From Wurfbainia villosa (lineage: Eukaryota; Streptophyta; Magnoliopsida; Zingiberales; Zingiberaceae), in assembly GCA_025175895.1 (NCBI GenBank), contig CM045990.1:42032658-42096657 (forward strand): 64,000 nucleotides of DNA, given 5' to 3'. This document shows positions 56,623 to 64,000 of the stretch, piece by piece. Both the position numbers and the translations under genes were made by a program. A model generated the notes under the pieces. That model saw only the letters and a list, made by a program, of their open reading frames with translations, was not told the origin of the DNA and ran no database searches. Each line of letters begins with the position of its first letter. Within the stretch, counting starts at the first letter, position 1.

Positions 56623-57729
56623 CTACATCGCATTAAGTTGTCGGTAATCAATACATAACCGCAGAGATCCATCTTTCTTTTTAACAAACAGCACCGGAGC
56701 TCCCCAAGGTGACACACTAGGACGAACAAAACCCCTATCCAATAACTCTTGCAGTTGTATCTTTAGCTCACTTAACTCTTTCGGTGCCATCCGGTATGGA
56801 GCTTTTGACACCGGTGCGGTTCCCGAAATCACCTCTATCGCGAATTCCACTTGCCTTGGAGGTGGCAAGCCCGGAAGTTCATCTGGAAATACATCCGGAT
56901 ACTCACGAACTACCCGCACGCTGGAAAGAGGTGGTATCTCCTCACTCTCCACTTTGACCAAAGAGAATAAGTAACCCTGACAACCATGCGATAATAATCT
57001 CCGAGCCTGAAGTGCAGATATAACGGACACTCCATCATCCCGGGTACCCACGAATTCCCATGCAGGCTGATCTGGTGGTCGGAAGGTCACTACTCTCGCT
57101 CTACAATCCACTGTAGCACAATATGTAGCCAACCAATCCATTCCGAGTATGATATCGAATTCTACCATCTCTAGCACCTGAAGGTCCACCGTAAGTATAT
57201 GTCCCTCGAAATCCAACGGACAACCTTTGATTACTTGATGACTGGTCAAAACCTCGCCCGATGGTAATGATACCGCTAATCCACAAGAACGAATCATAGG
57301 GATTCTCCCAATTTTACTCAGAAATATACTAGAAATAAAGGAATGCGAGCTACCAGTATCAATCAATGTATCAGCAGGTATAGAATAAACCAAAATCATA
57401 CCCCGAATGACCGATCCCTCGGCCCGCTGAGCGTCCTCTCGGGTAATGGCATAAACTCGTCCAGTCTCCACATGCGACGGCTGCGCTCCAGATATAATAG
57501 TAGAATGCCTCCACTCCGGATGGATCTGGGTCTGTAATGATCTTTGCCGAGGTGACTCTGTGAGCATAATATATCCCACGAGACTACGGTAGATATCACC
57601 GAGTAGGTGGTCGGAATAATAACTCTCTGAGGTGGTGTATAATGAATCGCCACGGCATTCGGAAGAATCACTCCCATGTATATGATATATCTGAGCTGTA
57701 GGAGAGGGTGGTTGTCTCTGACCATGCAT
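56623..57729 (-). CDS. Protease and RT N-terminus of gypsy K
   Basis: 368 codons open. The gypsy protease (retropepsin) has LIDTGSSHSFIS (active site Asp, about residue 115) and the second motif FDIILGMDWLATY. Then the RT start PYRMAPKELSELKIQLQELLDRGFVRPSVSPWGAPV and KKKDGSLRLCIDYRQLN follow, up to a stop. The N-terminal 80 residues come from a frame that does not correspond to a known domain, so the true start of the coding unit is upstream in gag. Normally this is one gag-pol polyprotein. Confidence 0.86.
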   Translation of the reverse strand: MHGQRQPPSPTAQIYHIHGSDSSECRGDSLYTTSESYYSDHLLGDIYRSLVGYIMLTESPRQRSLQTQIHPEWRHSTIISGAQPSHVETGRVYAITREDAQRAEGSVIRGMILVYSIPADTLIDTGSSHSFISSIFLSKIGRIPMIRSCGLAVSLPSGEVLTSHQVIKGCPLDFEGHILTVDLQVLEMVEFDIILGMDWLATYCATVDCRARVVTFRPPDQPAWEFVGTRDDGVSVISALQARRLLSHGCQGYLFSLVKVESEEIPPLSSVRVVREYPDVFPDELPGLPPPRQVEFAIEVISGTAPVSKAPYRMAPKELSELKIQLQELLDRGFVRPSVSPWGAPVLFVKKKDGSLRLCIDYRQLNAM

Positions 57730-57829
57730 CTGCGTCCTAGGTGCTGACCTCTGCTGATGATGCTGATCAGATCTCTTTCCCTTCTTTGGAATTTCCTGAA
57801 CCCTCTAGTTGTGCCTTCAGAGTACACTC

Positions 57830-58750
57830 TCGACTAGTGTGCCCTGGATGCTTGCAGTAATAACAAACACTCCGGTCCAAGGGACACTCTGAAATGTGGT
57901 GGGTTCCTGACCCGCATCTATAGCATCTAGCCATGTGTCCGCTCTTATGGTTCTTCTGAGAACCTCCGCTCCCTTTCTGTGGCCCTAGATGATCCCTTCA
58001 AGTACCACGAGAAACCCTCTCTCGATCTTGCTTTCTCGAGTCTCGTGAGTCGATCCGATTTCACCGCTTTCCTGGTTCATCTGTTTTCCAACTCTCTCTC
58101 CTTGGCGATTTGTTGAGAAGTCATCTCAACGAGCGGTGCCTATCTAGTGCCTCTCTGCGAATTAATGGAAGATCCGATAGTTTGGCGAATATCGTAGCCA
58201 AACCCCGTAAATTGGAACATTCTGTCCCCATCCTGTGCTACCAAATGTGGACAAAATTCATGAGTCGGGTGAACTCCGCATTTGATTGCCTCGCTTAGCG
58301 TTAAGAACTCCCGACGGCGGTGATATAGAGAACGCAGAAGGAAAATCGCCTAGAATATATCTCGGAAAACTACCGGGTGTGATGTTCGCTTCTCCCATCA
58401 AGGTCTTCGTGATTTTCCACCATGTAACCGCCGCTTCCAAGGTGATAAGTCGCTAGACCCACCTTCTCTCATCTGCAACTCATGAACTCAAATGTATCCT
58501 CCAAATTGTCTAACCAGTCCGCAATCCTGGATCGACCACTCAATAACGTGAATCCGGTCCTTGGTCCGTCTGCTAACACAGTATACGTGCCTTGACTCGA
58601 CCCAACCGAACTGTGAGCATGGGCGTAGTCAAGGGTACATCGTGCTCTTGAGGTTCCGAACCTCCGTAGGAGACCGCCGTGGCTCCTCCCGATCAACCGG
58701 CCCTCCTGAGTAGGTCGCTTAGAGGGTCGACCTCTCTTACGAGTCCAACA
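57830..58750 (-). pseudogene. Gag of gypsy K, frameshifted
   Basis: On the minus strand, SRIADWLDNLEDTFEFMSC (about 58500-58480) and AAVTWWKITKTLMGEANIT (about 58434-58378) are the Retrotrans_gag core, in different frames. Two zinc knuckles follow at about 57934-57830: CYRCGSGTHHISEC and CYYCKHPGHTSREC, each C-x2-C-x4-H-x4-C and intact. The many short frames mean no complete gag can be made from this copy. Confidence 0.8.
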
Positions 58751-58956
58751 GTGCTATAATATCGACTGCTCACACTGCTGAACGACTTTCCATAAATATT
58801 TAACCGTAAAATATTAAGTGTTAAGATTTCTTACTTGACAACTTGAGCTCATGCCTCACAATCCCATCTTACTGAAAATCGAAATCAAATCAAATCAAAA
58901 CGATTTCCGAGGTCCCAAAATCCGACAAAACATTATTGCATGGCATCGCAACCTAG

Positions 58957-58969
58957 AGCTCTGATACCA
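58957..58969 (-). promoter_or_regulatory. Primer-binding site of gypsy K
   Basis: Minus strand TGGTATCAGAGCT, seven bases from the 5' LTR (58977). Confidence 0.88.
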
Positions 58970-58976
58970 ATAAAAT

Positions 58977-61900
58977 TGTCACGCCCCGAGGTAGACTCTG
59001 TCCGGCCAACGGATGGCACCCCCTTATGACAATTCCAATACGGTACAAAGTCGCAAACAAGAATACATATCAAAATGTATAACAACACAAAGAAAACGTA
59101 TAACATCAATAGCGGAAGCCAACACATGGAAATACAAACTCGTCAACATAAGTACATCGGTATATCCGTCCATACTAGAATAAAATCCATACTGAATAAC
59201 AAAAGAGAAACATACAGCATGATCTCCAAAACAATAAGAGTCCATATAAAGATACATGAGATGGGAAGCAAAAACCCTAAAACTAATAGTTGGGATCAAG
59301 TGGCAATGCTCCGAGTCCATGCCGAAGTCTTCTATCTACTACCTGGGTGATAGGAAACCCAGGGTCCAGGGTGGTGAGTATAAAACTCAGGGGTAATATA
59401 TAGAAGTGCATGAACAACATACAGGGTAAAGAGATCTACAGGTATACATGTGAAGATCTACAGGTATACAGCATGCGTCCATCATACATACAGTACTCAA
59501 CATAATAACCGTAAAACTACAGATATACGGCCATACTACTCATAGCATACACTATACCAATAAACTGACATAAAATAATGTACATACCTGATGGTCTGCT
59601 ATCCACATGACCTATAACATCCTGAACAGGTATATCATAGCATAATCCAAATAACATGCGACAGTCTAAACCAAAACATACTCATACTCAACACACAGCA
59701 GTATATAAAATGCAAATGACATGTAGCATGATATACAATCATATGCAGCAACCAAATGCAACATCTCACAAGCATATGTAAAACATATATCAAATACATG
59801 CATACATATATATCAGCAATGCATATGCATGGTCATGTCTGTGCACCCAACTCGCTACCACGACCCCAGTGTGGCCTAGGTGACACGACATGACAACTAT
59901 CCCGACTCCAGCCGTCACCACTCTCGAGTGACCGAGTTGGGTAGTATGAAACAGTAGCTAGCCTCCATAGAGCTATATGCTACTCACACGGGGGTCCCTG
60001 CTGCTAGCCGCTCCGTCCCTACCCATGAGTAGACGAGCACTACACCCAGGACTACTGCACATCACACGACCACCATCTATAGTGGGTGAGTGCGCTAACT
60101 ACCACTCCGCACAGTGGCCAAGTGCGCATCTCCAGCTACCACCATCTCTAGTGGCCGAGAACGGCACGCACACAATGCTCTGCCCTCAACCCTGCAACCA
60201 CTACCCCGAGTGGCCGAGGAGGCAGGATGACTGACGACTAGTCTCAACCACAAGGCAGACTCAGTCGTCAGCATGCATGAAATGTAATGATGCATAGCCC
60301 ACACAAATCCTTGCAACACTCCCTAACTCACGGGGAGACCTAGTCAACCAAAAGTCAACCATGTAAGGACGACAAATCCGTAATCACAACCTATTTACTT
60401 ATGTACAGATAAATAGATCCGTCAAACTAACACACTGATATGTATACGATACAACGTCCGACCTCATAATTTGGACTCATCACCTAACCTAGTGATGCAA
60501 CCCAATAACCCAATAACCCAGTAACCCGGTAACACAGTCTGAGGTCATAAAAATAACCCTAACCACAGGTATTTACTGAACCTCTAATAGCTAACACTTA
60601 ATAGGGTTTTACAGTTCCTATCCATGCTAGATAATTAATGACGTACAGAGTATATATCTCAAGGTCAAAGGCAGTACAAGCATATGATTAAATAAGAGTG
60701 GATCTAAGGTAAACAAGTATAACATATATATACAATGTCATGAAATTGATCAAACTACTGACTGTAGATATTACCCACCGACACGGCTCAGATAATCCTC
60801 ACGCGGCCTGCTCAGATCCCAAACCTGCACATAATAACAAATTAGAATTAAGCATAAAACTCCAATAATAATACGAATAAAATACTTATTCGTTTTATAT
60901 TCGCAATTTGCCTTTGCTTAACCCAATCATCATCTCTCTATCAGAGTATACCCAATATGATCCAACACACTACAAACTCCCAAATCTAAGCATATCAGTC
61001 ATCCACCCATATTAACCGAAAACACTATGGACATCCAACAAAACAATCGGCAACCACCAATTCCACCTCCTGATCACAACCCACAATCTTACCAAACAAC
61101 TCATCCACTGGTTCCACCGATCTATCCATACACTCAACATCGATGTAACCTACACCTACAATCGACCATACTACTCGATCACAGGTAATTTCTAAATCAA
61201 CTCCGAATCAACATCCTACCACTCCAATCACAGCCCGTATCAATTACCGACATCACCACCACATCCGATCGAATCAACAACTACCCAATATCACATTAAC
61301 AGAACCTAAATCAAGGGATACCACCTTTGGCAACATTGATTAGATCTAAACTTACCAGATCCAAACTCCTACCGATAGATTCACTCCGCTCACCTTCTGC
61401 CTACCAACAGAACTCCCATCAAACGCATCGACAACAGAATACAATTCACCCATCAACTAGTATCACCCATTCACACGGCACCGGAAAGAATACAGAATTA
61501 AGACTTACAAACCTCAGATCTTCACCCACTTACTCCCCTCCGCTTCACCGAAGGAAACTCCAAATCAACACATCGACAACCATTTGCAATGGATACCCAA
61601 ATCCACCAATCACACTTTAATGTAACACCAATGAATTTATACCACAATGATAGTATTGGGTTAGATCCAACTTACCGCGATCAACTTCACCGGCGGTGTT
61701 ATCTTCCAAATCCCGACTGCTCGCCGAAACAACCCAACTCCGACATCGCCAAAAATCGATCTCACCATCAACAACCCAAAACCAGATCTCTACTTGAAAA
61801 GGAAACCGACATTCGATCCTTACCTCCGATGGCTACGCTGCGACGACGACGACGCCGCTACCGAGTGTCGCCGCTTATTTCTTTCGGTAGCACCCTCCCC

Positions 61901-62292
61901 GATCCCCTACCAAGATCTACCAAATGGCGGCGCCGTCGAGCTGCTCGCACCGGATCGCCGACGAGATCGGCGAGGGAAATGCGCGGCGAAGAAATGTTCG
62001 GCGCGGAGGGGAAATGGAAAACGGGATCGATGAGACGATGACGATCGCTCGATGTGCCTTTTAAATGCCCTTCCATTGATCTAACCCAGCTCAACCCAAA
62101 CCTAATCCGATTGGGTTCAAATTTAAGCCCATTTCAACAGCCCATTCATTACCCATTTCAAATTTAATTTCGGCCCACCACCATTATAGCCCATTTCCAA
62201 ATTCAATTTCCCACTATTTAAGCCTAATTAATCTCCTAATTAATCCTAATTAATTAACGAGTTAATTAATTTTTTTTTTTTCGTACTCGACA
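58977..62292 (-). repeat. 5' LTR of gypsy K
   Basis: TGTCGAGTAC start (minus strand) at 62292, GGGGCGTGACA end at 58977. About 47 bp shorter than the 3' LTR because of many small deletions, mostly in 60760-62240. Confidence 0.92.
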
Positions 62293-62297
62293 TGTAT

Positions 62298-62926
62298 CCA
62301 TCACCGATCGATGCCTCCAGCGATCGCCACCGGCTATGAGTGGTTCTATGCCCGCTGATCGCTTTCATCGCTGATCGCCACCTTTGGTAGTCGATTGATG
62401 ATCCGCAATGATCCGGGCTAAAACCCATCAATCGAACACCAGTCGAACCCCATTCGACTCAGAGCAGTCGACTGGTATTTCATGGCAGTTGATTGATGTC
62501 GGGAAATCTCATCCGACACTTAGCCATTCGGCCAAGTTCACCTAATGAGCTACTTACATTTCACTCATTCTCTCATCTCACTCAAAGTCCCTCTCCGAAG
62601 CTCTCTTCGTTCGCGGCCACGTCCCTCGGCAGCATCAAGCACACAACTCTGCAATGCTCCTTTGCGTCTCTTGCCTTCGAAGTCTACTTCCTTGGCTTCG
62701 CTTCAAGTCATCTTGTCTGGCGGTCCCTCAACAGCATCAAGTGCACGACTCTGCAATGCTCCTTCTCCGACTCAAGCACAAGGTTGTGAGTGATGAACCC
62801 GCCAAAGCTTCATGTGCGAATTACTATGTCCTGTAAGATTCCAACGCACATATCAAATCCAATCATCCTAACTTAAACCCTTTGCCACACACATCAAAAC
62901 CATATCAAGGGTTGATTGCACTAACA
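62298..62926 (-). repeat. 5' LTR of element D, distal part
   Basis: Continuation of 50066-50627 across gypsy K; collinear with 46470-47123. Palindrome at 62465. It ends cactaaca at 62926, followed by the ACAAG target copy and E integrase. Confidence 0.9.
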
Positions 62927-62931
62927 ACAAG

Positions 62932-63190
62932 AAGCCGCTAGGATCATGTTAAACGAATACAACCTACCCAATAGGTTTTTGGCAGAAGCCGTTAGTACGG
63001 CTTGTTATGTTCAAAATAGAATTCTTGTGGTAAAAAGGCACCTTAAGACCTCATACGAAATCTACCATGACAAAGTACCTAACATTAAATACTTTAGGGT
63101 ATTTGGGTGTAAGGTACATATCATAAACACTAAGGACTACCTAGGAAAGTTCACCTCCAAAACCTCTACCGAAATCTTCTTAGGATAGTA
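62932..63190 (+). pseudogene. Integrase of element E, 3' part
   Basis: Resumes the E integrase after D: LPNRFLAEAVSTACYVQNR, then YFRVFGCKVHIIN and STEIFLG, the copia integrase C-terminal run. Stop codons at about 63186-63191 end the frame; pieces of the linker follow. It was separated from its 5' part by about 17 kb of nested elements. Confidence 0.88.
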
Positions 63191-63540
63191 GAGCCTATAG
63201 GGTATATAACAATGACACCCTTAAAATTGAGGAAACCATTAATGTAGTATTCGATGAAGGACATGAACCTACAAAATACGTAGTAAAGCCAACTAGCGAA
63301 CCGATTCATACAAGACTCGACTCTGACCTTGAACATGAGTCTAGTATCAATCTTAATCCAAGCCAGTCTAGGATTCAATCGAGTCATCCTATCGACCAAG
63401 TGATAGGTGACCCTAACCCAAGTCATTCTAGGACTCAATCAAATCATCCTATTGATCAAGTGATAGGTGATCCTAGCCTAGGGGTTCAAACTAGATCATC
63501 ATATAGAAATCTTAGTCAAATCTCCTTGATTTCGAAAATT
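63191..63540 (+). pseudogene. Integrase-RT linker of element E
   Basis: Low-complexity linker in one main frame, with an imperfect tandem repeat of ccaagt.attctaggattcaatc.a.tcatcctat at 63359-63468 (about 60-base period, two copies), coding for repeated SRxQSxHPIDQVIGDP-like text. Confidence 0.65.
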
Positions 63541-63880
63541 GAACCCAAAACTATTGAACAAGCTCTTCTTGATCCCGATTGGTTCATTACAATGCAAGAA
63601 GAGCTAGCTCAATTTACTAGGAACGAAGTTTGGGAATTAGTAACACCACCTCAAGACAAATCAATTATTGAAACAAGGTGGGTTTTCCGAAACAAACTTG
63701 ATGACAAAGGTGAGGTAGTTAGAAACAAAGCAAGATTGGTTGTGAAAGGGTTTAGTCAAGTGGAGGGGTTAGATTACAATGAAACCTATGCCCCCGTAGC
63801 TAGATTAGAATCCATCCAAATGTTGTTAGCATACACAACACATCGAGGATTTAAATTATTTCAAATGGATGTCAAGTAGG
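63541..63880 (+). pseudogene. Reverse transcriptase N-terminus of element E, truncated
   Basis: The frame (from 63400) reads ALLDPDWFITMQEELAQF, RTRWVFRNKLDD-like text, NKARLVVKGFSQVEGLDY and FKLFQMDVK, the RVT_2 start. A stop replaces the residue after MDVK (63878). The match to RT then ends within a few bases, before YVDD. Confidence 0.85.
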
Positions 63881-64000
63881 CGTTTGATGTGAACGAAACA
63901 TATAAGGTTTTAGGAGTAGTTTTCGCTCACATCTCAGTACATTTTATGTTAGTTTCATTCATATGTTACTCTGTTTTGTACGCATTTCCTATTTTCTGAT
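63881..64000. other. Unrelated sequence after a break in E RT
   Basis: After aggcgttt the expected FLNG stretch is absent and AT-rich text without RT similarity follows (gatgtgaacgaaacat onward). This is probably the start of another insertion or a deletion junction; too short to classify. Confidence 0.45.

Larger units (their letters stand above)
50628..62292 (-). mobile_element. Ty3/gypsy element K, Tekay/Del-type chromovirus, minus orientation
   Basis: LTRs 50628-53990 (3', 3,363 bp) and 58977-62292 (5', 3,316 bp) start TGTCGAGTAC and end GGGGCGTGACA on the minus strand. The target duplication is TGTAT (50623-50627 and 62293-62297). The primer site is at 58957-58969, and the polypurine tract ttaagtgggggagaa (minus) is at 53991-54005. 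Domain order is gag, protease, RT, RNase H, integrase with C-terminal chromodomain, which is Ty3/gypsy. The long LTRs and the chromodomain type point to Tekay/Del. Total 11.7 kb. Confidence 0.94.
45919..62926 (-). mobile_element. Non-autonomous SIRE-like copia element D (gag only), itself split by gypsy K
   Basis: LTRs are 45919-47123 (3', 1,205 bp) and 50066-50627 plus 62298-62926 (5', about 1,190 bp). The target duplication is ACAAG at 45914-45918 and 62927-62931, and the E integrase reading resumes at 62932. A primer site (50051-50063, minus) and polypurine tract (47124-47140, minus) are present. The internal region is only about 2.94 kb, with one intact gag frame and no trace of pol. This fits the TR-GAG class: long LTR elements with gag only. 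Confidence 0.92.

Overview
The window is plant nuclear DNA made almost entirely of LTR retrotransposons and smaller mobile elements nested inside one another. I found no host protein-coding gene, rRNA or tRNA gene. The evidence for a flowering plant is the set of Ty1/copia and Ty3/gypsy (chromovirus) families, primer-binding sites all matching the plant initiator-tRNA-Met type (TGGTATCAGAGC), a TRIM and a hAT-type MITE. The species cannot be named from the sequence. The density and nesting depth suggest pericentromeric or otherwise gene-poor chromatin of a repeat-rich genome.

Family names used here are my own labels. Family A/H is Ty1/copia with about 2 kb LTRs starting TGTTGG. Families D, E, F, G and J look like SIRE/Opie-type copia: their LTRs contain the phrase ctattcaccccc.ctctag, and they have a large gag with one or two zinc knuckles. 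Family K is a Ty3/gypsy Tekay/Del-type chromovirus with about 3.3 kb LTRs. There is also a degenerate Athila/Tat-like gypsy piece.

Layout. 1-7310: a partial E LTR, then two F LTRs almost side by side, carrying a hAT MITE (1343-2221) and an A solo LTR (3725-5818), followed by a broken F gag. 7311-16314: a decayed family A copia on the + strand with both LTRs. 16315-20970: an LTR fragment, an antisense piece of family A pol, and a sense F gag with its non-coding tail. 20971-31809: an F LTR split by the minus-strand H copia (21586-30861, TSD GTATG), whose 3' LTR holds a 782-bp tandem duplication. 31810-35565: Athila/Tat-like remnant and tandem repeats. 35551-40401: a minus-strand J copia with a complete TRIM and a TRIM solo LTR inside it. 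40402-41522: a minus-strand F LTR. 41523 to the end: the E copia, interrupted in its integrase by the minus-strand element D (45919-62926, TSD ACAAG), which is itself interrupted in its 5' LTR by gypsy K (50628-62292, TSD TGTAT).

Most pol genes are broken by stops and frameshifts. The one long intact reading frame is the 573-residue gag of element D. D has LTRs, PBS and PPT but no pol, so it looks like a non-autonomous gag-only (TR-GAG) element that would need enzymes from a relative. Gypsy K keeps a 397-codon integrase frame with a chromodomain. The most unusual sequence-level signals are about two dozen exact copies of the palindrome CAGTCGACTG, nearly all in the LTRs of the SIRE-like families, and a 26-bp tandem array carrying MYB-type motifs directly upstream of the TATA box in family A LTRs.
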